A DNA stretch of 64,000 bases, from assembly GCF_030411955.1 (NCBI RefSeq), contig NZ_JASNRA010000015.1:1-64000 (forward strand), given 5' to 3'. Positions 33,998 through 42,260 of the stretch are shown in pieces. Made by a program: the position numbers and the translations under genes. The notes under the pieces are model-generated. The model ran no database searches. It saw nothing but the letters and a program-made list of their open reading frames with translations, and was not told where the DNA came from. Each line of letters opens with the position of its first letter. Position 1 is the first letter of the stretch. The stretch is from Massilia sp. YIM B02443. GTDB taxonomy: Bacteria > Pseudomonadota > Gammaproteobacteria > Burkholderiales > Burkholderiaceae_D.

Positions 33998-34876
33998 CTA
34001 GATGCGCAGCAGGTGCTGCGCCAGGCCGGGCGTCCTGCTCTGGAAGGTGAACAGGCCGCCGGCCAGCGGCTGCTCGCGCAGCTGGTCTTCGCTCAGGCCC
34101 TTGCGCGCGGTGGTCACGTAGACGGTGCGCAGGTCTTCGCCGCCGAAGGCCAGCTTGGTGATGTTCGAGCACGGGAAGCGCACTTCGCCGACCTTGACGC
34201 CTTGCGGGTCGAAACGGTCGATGCGCCAGCCGCCGAAGGTGGCGACCCACAGGTGCCCTTCCGCGTCGACCGCCATGCCGTCCGGGTGGCCGGGAGCTTC
34301 GAGTTCGATGAAGGTACGCTTGCTTTCCAGCGCGCCATTGGGCGTCAGGTGGAAGGCGTAGATGCGCTTGGCCAGGGTGTCGGTGTGGTACAGCGTGCGG
34401 CCGTCCGGGCTCACGGCCGGGCCGTTGGTGATGATGTAGCCGCTGTCCATGCCGGCCACCAGCGCGCCGTCGAAGCGGTACAGGGCGCCGGTCGGCGCGG
34501 TTTCGCCGTTGTCCATCGAGCCGAACCAGAGACGGCCCTTGGCGTCGACGTGGCCGTCGTTGAAGCGGTTGCCCGGCAGGTCGGCTTCGACTTTTACCAG
34601 CGGTGCAAACTCGCCGGTCTGTTCGACGAAGCGGTAGAGCCCGTCTTCCAGGCCGCACACCATGCCGCCGCCTTCGAGCGGGGCGACGAAGCCGACCTGG
34701 CTCGGCGCATCCCAGCTGCGCCGCGCGCCGCCGATTTCATCGCAGCGATGGATGCGGCGGCCCTTGATGTCGACGAACCAGACCTGGCCCCTGGCCGCGT
34801 CCCACAGGGCGCCCTCGCCCAGCGTGGCCTTGACGTCCCACATGCAGCTTGGCGCGGTGGCGATGGATGAACTCAT
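33998..34876 (-). CDS. xylC: Xylono-1,4-lactonase (SMP-30/gluconolactonase family)
   Basis: This 292-aa six-bladed propeller has the family's metal-site motifs: TLGEGALWDAARGQVWFVD at the start (Glu ligand), NRFNDGHVDAKGRLWFGSMD (Asn ligand) and PDGMAVDAEGHLWVATF (Asp). Length matches Caulobacter XylC (289 aa). It hydrolyses xylonolactone made by XylB to xylonate in the cytoplasm; no signal peptide is seen. The ATG overlaps the xylB stop as ATGA, so translation is coupled. Family members also act on gluconolactone or arabinonolactone; the neighbours point to xylonolactone. Confidence 0.9.
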   Translation of the reverse strand: MSSSIATAPSCMWDVKATLGEGALWDAARGQVWFVDIKGRRIHRCDEIGGARRSWDAPSQVGFVAPLEGGGMVCGLEDGLYRFVEQTGEFAPLVKVEADLPGNRFNDGHVDAKGRLWFGSMDNGETAPTGALYRFDGALVAGMDSGYIITNGPAVSPDGRTLYHTDTLAKRIYAFHLTPNGALESKRTFIELEAPGHPDGMAVDAEGHLWVATFGGWRIDRFDPQGVKVGEVRFPCSNITKLAFGGEDLRTVYVTTARKGLSEDQLREQPLAGGLFTFQSRTPGLAQHLLRI

Positions 34877-35661
34877 GCGCCGTACCAGCCCGCGTCGACG
34901 AAGTATTCGCGGCCGCTGCAGCGGCGCGCATTATCCGACGCCAGGAACAGCGTCAATGCCGCCACATCCTGCATCTCGACCCGCTCGCGCAGGCACTGGC
35001 CGGACAGGATGCGCGCTTCTTCTTCCGGCGTATGCCACAGCGCCTGTTGGCGCGGGGTGCGCACCGCGCCCGGGATCACGGCGTTGACGCGGATATTGTC
35101 GGCGCCCAGGTCGCGCGCCATGCCGCGGCTCAGGCCTTCGATTGCGGCTTTCGCCGTCATGTACAGCGACAGCTGGCTCGAGGCCAGGTGCCAGGAAATC
35201 GAACCGAAGTTCAGGATCACGCCGCCACCTTGCTTCCTCATCATGCGCACCGCCGCTTGGGCGCAGAAGAACTGGTGGCGCAGATTGACCGCCATCCGGT
35301 TCTCGTAATACGCCGGGGTGACGTCGTCGATCTCGTGGCGGTCGTCGTTGGCGGCGTTATTCAGCAGGACGTCGATGCCGCCGGCCTCCTGCTCGATGGC
35401 GGCGAAGGTCGCGGCCAGCGCATCGAGGTCGGTCAGGTCGCAGCGCTTGAAGATTGGCGCGTGCGCCGAGCCGCTGAGCGATTCGGCCAGTGCGCGCGAA
35501 GCATGTTCGGCGATGTCGAGGAACCAGACCCGCGCGCCCTGGCCCGCGAAGGCCGTTACCAGCTCGCTGCCGATGCCGGTGCCGCCGCCGGTGATGACGA
35601 CGCGCTTGCCGCGCAGGTCGGGATAGGTCGCGTAAACCAAGGATGCTGCGTGTTCTGCCAT
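34873..35661 (-). CDS. xylB: NAD-dependent D-xylose dehydrogenase (SDR)
   Basis: This 262-aa short-chain dehydrogenase has cofactor loop ITGGGTGIGSELVTAF, NNAAND, catalytic Ser in LNFGSISWH and the Tyr-x-x-x-Lys in YMTAKAAIEG. An acidic residue after strand 2 (VWFLDIAEHA) predicts NAD+ preference. The C-terminus (REYFVDAGWYGA) resembles Caulobacter XylB. It oxidises D-xylose to xylonolactone, the entry reaction of the pathway. It lies 33 bases after xylX and overlaps xylC. L-arabinose or other pentose use cannot be excluded, but the presence of XylFGH and XylD makes xylose the best choice. The XylB symbol follows Caulobacter and should not be read as xylulokinase. Confidence 0.88.
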   Translation of the reverse strand: MAEHAASLVYATYPDLRGKRVVITGGGTGIGSELVTAFAGQGARVWFLDIAEHASRALAESLSGSAHAPIFKRCDLTDLDALAATFAAIEQEAGGIDVLLNNAANDDRHEIDDVTPAYYENRMAVNLRHQFFCAQAAVRMMRKQGGGVILNFGSISWHLASSQLSLYMTAKAAIEGLSRGMARDLGADNIRVNAVIPGAVRTPRQQALWHTPEEEARILSGQCLRERVEMQDVAALTLFLASDNARRCSGREYFVDAGWYGA

Positions 35662-35694
35662 TGTGTGCTCGCTAGTATTGGATGCAGTGCCGCG

Positions 35695-36915
35695 TCAGGC
35701 GGCGTTGTTATCGGTGTTGGTATTGGACGTGGCGGCCAGCAGGCCGCGTCGCGCCAGGTTGGCGTACAGGGCGCGCACACCGAAGGTCCACGGTGCGAGC
35801 TTGTCGCTGCGGCCGACCGTGTTGACCAGGGTGCCCAGCGTCGGGGTCGAGATCGCCACCCGGTCGCCCTCGTGATGGGTGAAGCCGCCGCCGGCCGTGT
35901 CGCGGTCCTTGATCGGCGAGAACATGGTGCCCAAAAAGAGCATGAAGCCGTCCGGGTACTGGTGATGCGGGCCGCAGGTCTGGGCCACCAGGTCGAGCGG
36001 GTCGCGGCTGATCTCGCGCATGCGGCTCGATCCCGACAGCTCGAAGCCGTCGTCGACGCCTTCGATCAGCATGCCCAGCTCGCACTGGCGCAGCGTATCG
36101 ATGGTGTAGCCGTCGTCGAACAGGCGGATGAAGGGGCCGATGGCGCACGAGGCGTTGTTGTCCTTGGCTTTGCCGAGCAGCAGCGCGCTGCGGCCCTCGA
36201 TGTCGCGCAGGTTGACGTCGTTGCCGAGGGTGGCGCCGACCACTTCGGCGCGGCTGTTGACGGCCAGGACGACTTCCGGCTCGGGGTTGTTCCAGTGCGA
36301 AGTCGGGTGCAGGCCGATCGGCACGCCATGGCCGACCGACGACATCGGCTGCGACTTGGTGAACACCTCGGCGTCCGGTCCGATGCCCACTTCCATGTAC
36401 TGCGACCACAGGCCGCGCTCGATCAATTCGGCTTTGAGGCGCATGGCGGCGTCGGAGCCGGGCACGATCTCGGCCAGGTTGCCGCCGATCGAGGCTTGCA
36501 GTTCGCCGCGCAGTTCGACCGCGCGCGCCGGGTCGCCCTTGGCCTGCTCTTCGAGCACGCGCTCGAGCAGGCTGACCGCGAAGGTCACGCCGCAGGCCTT
36601 GATCGCCTGCAGGTCGCACGGCGCCAGCAGGCGCAGGCCGCCCTCGCCCGGTTGGCCGTCCAGCGTCGCTTGCGCCAGCGCAGCGGCGTCGCCCAGGTCT
36701 TCGCCGTCGGCGTCGCGCACGATGGCCAGCAGGCTGGCGCTGTCGCGCTCGAACAGGTCGGCGACGGTGGCCGCGTGGCGGGTGATGTCGACCAGGCGGC
36801 CGGCGCGCACCGCGACCACTGCCGGGCCGTCCACCGGGGCCGGACGCCAGACGCGGCCGACGAGCAGGGCTCGGGCGGCGTCCTCGGGCAGCGCATTGAT
36901 ATGATTGGCTGTCAT
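35695..36915 (-). CDS. xylX: 2-keto-3-deoxy-D-xylonate dehydratase (fumarylacetoacetase family)
   Basis: This 406-aa protein has a C-terminal FAH fold (about 160-400) with EPEVVLAVNSRAEVVGATLG, a metal-site region and GDRVAISTPTLGTLVN. Long FAH proteins with this N-terminal extension are the XylX dehydratases of the Weimberg pathway (about 390 aa in Caulobacter). They convert 2-keto-3-deoxyxylonate to alpha-ketoglutaric semialdehyde. The start at 36915 (MTANHINALPED) has GAGAGACAAC upstream; the longer frame to 37116 would overlap a separate small frame. It heads the xylX-B-C-D run. A LacI-type operator lies 284 bases upstream. Identification combines family and context, as FAH members have varied substrates. 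Confidence 0.85.
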   Translation of the reverse strand: MTANHINALPEDAARALLVGRVWRPAPVDGPAVVAVRAGRLVDITRHAATVADLFERDSASLLAIVRDADGEDLGDAAALAQATLDGQPGEGGLRLLAPCDLQAIKACGVTFAVSLLERVLEEQAKGDPARAVELRGELQASIGGNLAEIVPGSDAAMRLKAELIERGLWSQYMEVGIGPDAEVFTKSQPMSSVGHGVPIGLHPTSHWNNPEPEVVLAVNSRAEVVGATLGNDVNLRDIEGRSALLLGKAKDNNASCAIGPFIRLFDDGYTIDTLRQCELGMLIEGVDDGFELSGSSRMREISRDPLDLVAQTCGPHHQYPDGFMLFLGTMFSPIKDRDTAGGGFTHHEGDRVAISTPTLGTLVNTVGRSDKLAPWTFGVRALYANLARRGLLAATSNTNTDNNAA

Positions 36916-36989
36916 GTTGTCTCTCGTATTGTTATGGGACGGCGCGCCGTGTCGGCGTGCGCGGCCGGGTTGCGGTCGAACGGCGGTCG

Positions 36990-37142
36990 TTAGTCGGCAA
37001 CGGGAGAGGCGTCGGCTGCCACGCGGGTAGCGCGCGGCTGCGCCATCGCATCGGCACGGCCGCGCGAACCGTCTTGCGCTGCCTCGGGCATGCGCAGATC
37101 GGTCGGGCCATGGCACCGGGAACGGATGTCCTGGTCAGGCAT
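36990..37142 (-). CDS. Possible 50-aa leader protein upstream of xylX
   Basis: The frame starts at 37142 with GAAGGAG 5 bases upstream, one of the better ribosome sites in the operon, and lies between the operator (37199-37214) and xylX. The product is Arg/Ala/Asp-rich and polar (MPDQDIRSRCHGPTDLRMPE at the N-terminus) with no recognised domain. The last 11 bases before both this ATG and the xylX ATG are nearly the same (GAGACAAC-ATG), so it may be a remnant of a duplicated gene start or a true leader peptide. Coding status is uncertain. Confidence 0.35.
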   Translation of the reverse strand: MPDQDIRSRCHGPTDLRMPEAAQDGSRGRADAMAQPRATRVAADASPVAD

Positions 37143-37198
37143 GTTGTCTCCTTCGTTGTCGTTATATGCTGTCGGCTTAGAACATTCTTTTAACAGTA

Positions 37199-37214
37199 AT
37201 GTTACCGCAACCAT
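37199..37214 (-). promoter_or_regulatory. Putative LacI-family operator before the xylX operon
   Basis: ATGTTACCGCAACCAT shares ATGTTA-nCGC-AACCAT with the site before the TonB receptor (read on the opposite strand), differing by one base of spacing. It lies 57 bases upstream of the small leader frame and 284 bases upstream of xylX. Confidence 0.6.
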
Positions 37215-37342
37215 TCCAGTCTATACGTCGAGCGGAAGGGTTGTCAACGAATTATTCAAGCGAAACAGGCTGCGGAGAACAGGCTGCGTTGACCCGGCTT
37301 TTACGCCTGCCGCGTGCAGTGCTGTGATGCGGGCCGAGGGAC

Positions 37343-37366
37343 AAAAAAAAGCCGCCCAAAGGCGGC
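37343..37366 (-). terminator. Rho-independent terminator after the lacI-family gene
   Basis: On the minus strand GCCGCC pairs with GGCGGC around a 4-base loop (37351-37366), followed by eight T (37350-37343). It is 23 bases downstream of the regulator stop and separates it from the xylX operon. The stretch 37215-37342 holds no supported gene. Confidence 0.85.
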
Positions 37367-37388
37367 CTGTCGCTGTCTCGAGACGTAT

Positions 37389-38513
37389 TTAGCCGGCGTA
37401 AGTGGCCTTGGCCTTGGGTTTGGCCGCAGCCGGCAACCGTGCCGGCGGACGGATACGCGGCGCGGCATCGGACTGGCGCCGCACCAGCTCGAAGTCCATG
37501 CGGGTCAGCTCGGGCGCGGCCGGCTCGCCTTCGCGCTGGGCGCGCACGCGGCGCACCAGCGACTGCACCGCTTCGCGCGCCATGCCGGCGATCGGCTGGC
37601 GCACGGTGGTCAGTTCAGGCCAGATGGTGGTGGCCAGGGCGGTATCGTCGAAACCGGTCACGGTCAGGTCGCCCGGCACATCCAGCCCCAGACGGTGCGC
37701 GACGGCCACCGCGGCGGCGGCCATGTCGTCGTTGCTGGCGAAGATCGCGGTCGGACGCTCTTCCAGCGCCAGCAGTTGCTCGGCCGCGTCCAGGCCCGAG
37801 CGGTAGGTGAACATGCCCTGCACCACCAGTTCGTCGGACGCATCGGCGCCCTTCTCCGCGATCGCCTTCCGGTAGCCGGCCAGGCGGCGGCTGCTGGCGG
37901 TCTGGTTCGGGTGGCCCACCACGAAGCCGATGCGCTGGTGGCCGAGCGTGATCAGGTGGCGGGTCATGAAATGGGCCGCCTCGTAGTCGTCGATGCTGAC
38001 CGCGCCGACGTTCTCGGCCGGCGAGCCGCAGGCCACCACCACCGCCGGGATACCGGCGTTCGCGATGCACTCGAGCACGGCCTCGCTGTCGCACAGCGGC
38101 GGCGGCAGGATCACGCCGTCCAGGCCGTTTTCGATCAGGCGCTGGGTGTGCTCGGCCTCGTGGTTGCCGGCCTCACACTTTTCGACGAACAGCTGCACGT
38201 TGTTCAGGCCCGACTGGTTCAGCAGGCCGACCAGGAACTCGCTCAGGTAGGCCGCGCTCGGGTTGCTGTACAAGAAGCCGACCCGGATCGGCTTGGAGCC
38301 GGCCAGGTTGCGCGCTTCCTGGTTCGGGGTGTAGTTCAGCGCGGCGACGGCCTCCGCCACCTTGCGCCGCGTGCTTTCGCGCACCAGTCCCTTGCCATTC
38401 ATGACGCGCGAGACCGTCATCGCGGACACGCCCGCGAGCCGGGCAACGTCCACCATCGTGGGTTTGCCGTTCTCCATCGTCTCGCGGATGGACTCGATCG
38501 TGGGTTTGCTCAT
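37389..38513 (-). CDS. LacI-family repressor, probable xylose/xyloglucan regulator (XylR-like)
   Basis: This 374-aa protein has an N-terminal LacI HTH (TMVDVARLAGVSAMTVSRVM, about 19-38) and hinge-region residues through NYTPNQEARNLAG. A periplasmic-binding-like ligand domain follows (VGFLYSNPSAAYLSEFLVGL, AIFASNDDMAAAAVAVAHRLG, VTGFDDTALATTIWPELTTVRQP). The C-terminal 35 residues are Pro/Ala/Arg-rich and extra to the usual family length. The gene is monocistronic between an upstream operator-like site (38644-38659) and a strong terminator. Five related CG-centred palindromes before the receptor, GH74, dehydrogenase, xylX and this gene suggest that it represses the whole locus and itself. The inducer is probably xylose or a pathway intermediate (inference). 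Confidence 0.85.
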   Translation of the reverse strand: MSKPTIESIRETMENGKPTMVDVARLAGVSAMTVSRVMNGKGLVRESTRRKVAEAVAALNYTPNQEARNLAGSKPIRVGFLYSNPSAAYLSEFLVGLLNQSGLNNVQLFVEKCEAGNHEAEHTQRLIENGLDGVILPPPLCDSEAVLECIANAGIPAVVVACGSPAENVGAVSIDDYEAAHFMTRHLITLGHQRIGFVVGHPNQTASSRRLAGYRKAIAEKGADASDELVVQGMFTYRSGLDAAEQLLALEERPTAIFASNDDMAAAAVAVAHRLGLDVPGDLTVTGFDDTALATTIWPELTTVRQPIAGMAREAVQSLVRRVRAQREGEPAAPELTRMDFELVRRQSDAAPRIRPPARLPAAAKPKAKATYAG

Positions 38514-38643
38514 GAGGGGGAGGATTCCTATCGGGCTGCGGGTGCTTGCGCAATGTTAGCACAGTTAGGCACGCACCTGCGGCCACTGGCACCTCCCCCT
38601 TACCGACCCGGTTACAGCAGAGAAAGCCTCGGCTGATTGCATG

Positions 38644-38659
38644 CGGTTTGCGCTAACAT
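38644..38659 (-). promoter_or_regulatory. Putative autoregulatory LacI-family operator
   Basis: On the minus strand ATGTTAGCGCAAACCG keeps the ATGTTA half and the nCGC-AA core; the far half is weaker. It lies 131 bases upstream of the LacI-family start (38513). A second ATGTTA half-site occurs at 38553-38558. The rest of 38514-38694 shows nothing else. Confidence 0.45.
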
Positions 38660-38694
38660 CGGCCAGTCCGCCCTCGCCCTGCCGGTTCCGCGTG

Positions 38695-39894
38695 TCATTC
38701 GTAGCGGCAGGGCCGGGGCGTGAGCAGCAAAGGCTCGATCGTGACGACGTCGATATTGCGTTGCGCCGCGATCTGCCCGCGGTCGTTGATCGCTTCGGCG
38801 CGGCTGATTTGCAGGCCCTGGCTTTCGTCGTCAAGCAGCGTGTCGAGTTGCACCGGTGTCTTGCCAAACCAGATGATCCCGCGGTCGACCTCATCGGCGG
38901 TGGTCGCGAAGCCGACCGCCTGGTCGCGGTTGTTGATGTCGTTCGCCACGCTGGTGCGGCCGCCCAGGCCGGGCAATTCGGAAGCGGCGCCTTGTTCCCA
39001 GAGCGCGGCCGTCAGCCGCGTCTCGCCCAGGCGGTAAGCGTAGCCGACCGCCTTGCCCTTGTTGTTGATGCTGTAGGCAATGCTGAGCCTGCCGCCCAGG
39101 GTGCCGAGGTCCTGGACGCTGCCGTCGGGCCGCCACAGCGCGGCATGTTCCTGGCTGTCAGGGCCGGCGGTCCGGCTGGATCCGACGCTGTAGCCGAAAT
39201 CGTTGACGCCGTAGGCCGTGCTTGAGCCACCAAGCGTGGCCTGGCGCGGCGCGCCGCCACGCCAGGCCACGGCGCGGGATGCGCTTCTGTCCGGCAGCAT
39301 GCCAATGCCAACGATCTTGCCGAGGTTGTTGACGCCGTAGGCATGCGAAGCCGTGTCGGCGCCGTCCAGCGTGCCGAGGTTGCGGCGCGCGCCCAGAAAC
39401 CAGCTCATGCCGCGGCTAGCGGAGTCCGCCGTGGTGCCGATGCCGACGATCACGCCGGCATCGTTGATATCCTCAGCCACGCCATAGCGACCGCCGAGGG
39501 TGGCGAGCTCGAATCCGCGCCGGCCGATCCACACCGTCGGACGCCCGAGGCCGCCGACTGAGCTGTAGCCGACCACGATGCCCAGGTTGTTGACCGCACG
39601 CGGAAAGGACGACCTGGCGCCTTCGAAGGCTTGCAGCCGCTGCACGTGGTAGCGCACGCCGTGTGGGTGGCGGCCGTCGCAAGCGACCGGCCTAGACGCC
39701 AGGGCGTCCGCCTGCCGCGCTTCGCTCCACGCCTGCGCGACGGCGCCGCGCGCGGCGGGCGCGACGGCGGCAAGCAGCGCCGCGGGTGGCGCGCCCGGCT
39801 TCGTCACTTCCAACGTTGGCGCAGCAGCCACGCTTGCGCTGAGCAACAAGGCGGCGCCGGCGCACCGGATATGCACGGATCGGACGATGTTCAT
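38695..39894 (-). CDS. Secreted HAF-repeat protein
   Basis: This 399-aa protein has a signal peptide (about 1-25, ending VAAAP). From about residue 95 it is built of imperfect 45-50-residue HAF repeats, each carrying an N-N/D-x-G-x-x-V-G core: AVNNLGIVVGYSS, DINDAGVIVGIG, GVNNLGKIVGIG, GVNDFGYSVGSS, SINNKGKAVGYA, DINNRDQAVGFA, AINDRGQIAAQ. The repeats probably form an extracellular beta-propeller-like structure. HAF proteins are common in soil betaproteobacteria, with no established activity. The start at 39894 has AGAGAAGACC upstream. The 181-base gap to the lacI-family gene and the loss of repeat symmetry at the C-terminus suggest an independent unit. Confidence 0.8.
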   Translation of the reverse strand: MNIVRSVHIRCAGAALLLSASVAAAPTLEVTKPGAPPAALLAAVAPAARGAVAQAWSEARQADALASRPVACDGRHPHGVRYHVQRLQAFEGARSSFPRAVNNLGIVVGYSSVGGLGRPTVWIGRRGFELATLGGRYGVAEDINDAGVIVGIGTTADSASRGMSWFLGARRNLGTLDGADTASHAYGVNNLGKIVGIGMLPDRSASRAVAWRGGAPRQATLGGSSTAYGVNDFGYSVGSSRTAGPDSQEHAALWRPDGSVQDLGTLGGRLSIAYSINNKGKAVGYAYRLGETRLTAALWEQGAASELPGLGGRTSVANDINNRDQAVGFATTADEVDRGIIWFGKTPVQLDTLLDDESQGLQISRAEAINDRGQIAAQRNIDVVTIEPLLLTPRPCRYE

Positions 39895-40125
39895 GGTCTT
39901 CTCTTATGAAAAGTGAAAGTGCGAATGAAAGGACGCATGAGCGCTCGAACTCATGCATGTCGCAACGAGGCGCCGGCTGGCCGGTCGCTGTTACCCGTCC
40001 ATGGTAGGAAGGCCCTGCCCCAGGTGCCAGCACTGCGGCGCTGCCGATTGCGCCGGCTCAGTGCTCATCCGCGGATCTTCTCTTGCATAAATGGGTTTTC
40101 CGAACCACATCGCCATGCACCGCAC

Positions 40126-40154
40126 ATGACGGCAGGCCGCCACCCCGCTATAAT
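40126..40154 (+). promoter_or_regulatory. Promoter of the rlhA-like gene
   Basis: ATGACG (40126-40131), 17-base spacer, TATAAT (40149-40154), with AAAGGA about 10 bases before the ATG at 40185. The -10 box is perfect and the -35 box is weak. The 290-base gap 39895-40184 contains no other supported feature. Confidence 0.5.
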
Positions 40155-40184
40155 TTCGTCCTTCGCCCCAAAGGAAATCCCCCC

Positions 40185-42155
40185 ATGTCCCTGCTAGCCC
40201 ACGAGCTCGAATTGCTTTCGCCCGCCAAGACCGCCGAGATCGGCCGCGAAGCGATCCTCCACGGCGCCGACGCCGTGTATATCGGCGGCCCGGCATTCGG
40301 GGCGCGCCACAACGCCAGCAACCCGCTGGAAGACATCGCCGCGCTGGTGAAATTTGCGCACGGCTACCGCGCGCGCATCTTCGTGACCATGAACACGATC
40401 ATGCACGACAGCGAACTGGAGCTCGCGCGCAAGCAGATCTGGCAACTGTACGAGGCCGGCGTCGACGCCCTGATCATCCAGGACATGGGCTTGCTGGAAA
40501 TGGACTTGCCGCCGATCCAGCTGCACGCCAGCACCCAGTGCGACATCCGCGGCGCCGAGAAGGCCAAGTTCCTGGGCGACGCCGGCTTCTCGCAGCTGGT
40601 GCTGGCGCGCGAACTCACCGTCGAGCAAATCCGCAAGATCCACGCCGCCACCGACACCCCGCTCGAATACTTCGTGCACGGCGCCTTGTGCGTGGCGTTC
40701 TCGGGCCAGTGCTACATCTCGCACGCCGACACCGGCCGTTCGGCCAACCGCGGCGACTGCTCGCAGGCCTGCCGCCTGCCGTACACGCTGAGCGACGGCA
40801 AGGGCGGCGTGGTGGCCTACGAAAAGCACCTGCTGTCGATGAAGGACAACGACCAGAGCGCCAACCTGGAAGCGCTGGTCGACGCCGGCATCCGCTCGTT
40901 CAAGATCGAGGGCCGCTACAAGGACATGGGTTATGTGAAAAACATCACCGCCCACTACCGCCTGCTGCTCGACGAACTGCTCGACAAGCGCCCGGAATTC
41001 GTGCGCGCCGCGAGCGGGCGCACGCGCGTGATGTTCACCCCGGACGTCGACAAGAACTTCCACCGCGGCCACACCGACTACTTCGCCACCGGCCGCCAGC
41101 CGGACATCGGCGCCTTCGATTCGCCCAAGTACGTGGGCGTCGAGCTGGGCATCGTGGCGCGTTTGGGCAGCGATTCGTTCGACCTGGTCACCAATGCGCC
41201 GATGGCCAATGGCGACGGCCTGAACTTCATGCACAAGCGCGCCACTGTCGGCATCCAAGCCAACCGCGCCGAGAAGCTGGGCGACGAGGAAGACGGCCAG
41301 CGCTGGCGCGTGTTCCCGAACGAGACCATGGCGGCACTGAGCGGGCTGAAGGTCGGCACCGTCATCCACCGCAACCGCGATCACCAGTGGGAAGCCACGC
41401 TCAACAAGAAGTCGTCCGAGCGCAAGGTGTCGCTGGATCTGAAGTTGAGTGAACATCCGGCCGGCCTGGTGCTGTCGATCGTGGACGAAGACGGCATCGC
41501 CTCGTCGGCCACGGCCGAGATCGCGCTGCAGCCGGCCCAGCAGGCGGCGCAGGCTGACGCCGCGCTGCGTTCGGCGGTGGCCAAGCTGGGCAATACCATG
41601 TTCGAGGCCGGCCACGTGGAACTGGCGCTGAGCCAGCCATGGTTCGTGCCGTCGGCGGCGATCAATGCGCTGCGACGCGACGCGATCGCCGCGCATGAGG
41701 CGGCGCGACTGGCGGCGTGGGAACGTCCGCAGCGCAAGGCGCCGGTCGAGCCGCGCCCGACCTATCCGGACACCCAGCTGAGCTACCTGGCCAACGTGTA
41801 CAACGAAAAGGCGCGCGCCTTCTATCACAAGCATGGTGTGCAGCTGATCGACGCGGCCTATGAGGCGCACGAGGAAGCGGGAGAAGTCTCGCTGATGATC
41901 ACCAAGCATTGCCTGCGCTTCTCGTTCAACCTGTGCCCAAAGCAAGCCAAGGGCGTGCAGGGTGTGCAGGGCCAGGTCAAGGCCGAGCCGATGACGCTGG
42001 TGAGCGGCGAAGAGAAGTACACGCTGCGTTTCGATTGCAAGCCGTGCGAGATGCACGTGGTGGGCGCGATGAAGACCAACATCCTGAAGTCGCCGCCACC
42101 GTCGGCCGTACAGTACAGCCCGCTGACCTTCCACCGCCAGCGTCCACGCGCCTGA
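40185..42155 (+). CDS. rlhA: U32-family protein, 23S rRNA C2501 hydroxylation factor
   Basis: This 656-aa protein starts ELELLSPAKTAEIGREAI, the U32 N-terminus with the GADAVYIGG strand. It carries the U32 signature EYFVHGALCVAFSGQC and a Cys set (SGQCYIS, NRGDCSQACR) expected to hold an iron-sulfur cluster. A C-terminal half with further Cys (NLCPKQAKGVQG, FDCKPCEMH) matches the long YdcP/RlhA type (about 650 aa), not the short YhbU/V or TrhP. RlhA is needed for 5-hydroxycytidine at position 2501 of 23S rRNA. The start at 40185 has AAAGGA upstream, and the promoter overlaps the longer open frame. It stands alone between the HAF gene and the Fur-controlled esterase. Confidence 0.88.
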   Translation: MSLLAHELELLSPAKTAEIGREAILHGADAVYIGGPAFGARHNASNPLEDIAALVKFAHGYRARIFVTMNTIMHDSELELARKQIWQLYEAGVDALIIQDMGLLEMDLPPIQLHASTQCDIRGAEKAKFLGDAGFSQLVLARELTVEQIRKIHAATDTPLEYFVHGALCVAFSGQCYISHADTGRSANRGDCSQACRLPYTLSDGKGGVVAYEKHLLSMKDNDQSANLEALVDAGIRSFKIEGRYKDMGYVKNITAHYRLLLDELLDKRPEFVRAASGRTRVMFTPDVDKNFHRGHTDYFATGRQPDIGAFDSPKYVGVELGIVARLGSDSFDLVTNAPMANGDGLNFMHKRATVGIQANRAEKLGDEEDGQRWRVFPNETMAALSGLKVGTVIHRNRDHQWEATLNKKSSERKVSLDLKLSEHPAGLVLSIVDEDGIASSATAEIALQPAQQAAQADAALRSAVAKLGNTMFEAGHVELALSQPWFVPSAAINALRRDAIAAHEAARLAAWERPQRKAPVEPRPTYPDTQLSYLANVYNEKARAFYHKHGVQLIDAAYEAHEEAGEVSLMITKHCLRFSFNLCPKQAKGVQGVQGQVKAEPMTLVSGEEKYTLRFDCKPCEMHVVGAMKTNILKSPPPSAVQYSPLTFHRQRPRA

Positions 42156-42193
42156 TCCCGCTCGGTTGTCTTGTCCGCGGCCAACCGGCCGCC

Positions 42194-42239
42194 TTGGCCG
42201 AAAGGCGGCGCCAGCGTTTATAATGAGAATCATTCTCAT
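42194..42239 (+). promoter_or_regulatory. Fur-box-overlapped promoter of the esterase gene
   Basis: TTGGCC (42194-42199), 18-base spacer, TATAAT (42218-42223). Overlapping the -10 end is a perfect 17-base palindrome, ATGAGAATCATTCTCAT (42223-42239), which matches the Fur consensus core (GATAATGATAATCATTATC) with G/C changes at one position per half. Iron-replete Fur would block this promoter. Confidence 0.8.
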
Positions 42240-42260
42240 CAATTCGCTGGAGCCGCCTCC

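Noticed and set aside
32196-34658. An 820-codon version of the xylonate dehydratase with a long N-terminal extension
   Set aside because: The extension is the shifted frame of the lactonase gene xylC. The true N-terminus, MSNPIVKRRFRS, aligns with XylD length (about 591 aa).
24980-36915. Isomerase pathway for xylose (xylose isomerase and xylulokinase)
   Set aside because: The genes called xylA and xylB here are an aldehyde dehydrogenase and an SDR by their motifs; no isomerase or FGGY kinase is present in the window.
42171-42260. An ATG-started longer form of the iron-regulated esterase
   Set aside because: This start lies upstream of the -10 box and Fur palindrome, so it would not be on the mRNA from that promoter. 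The TTG at 42261 gives the signal peptide directly.
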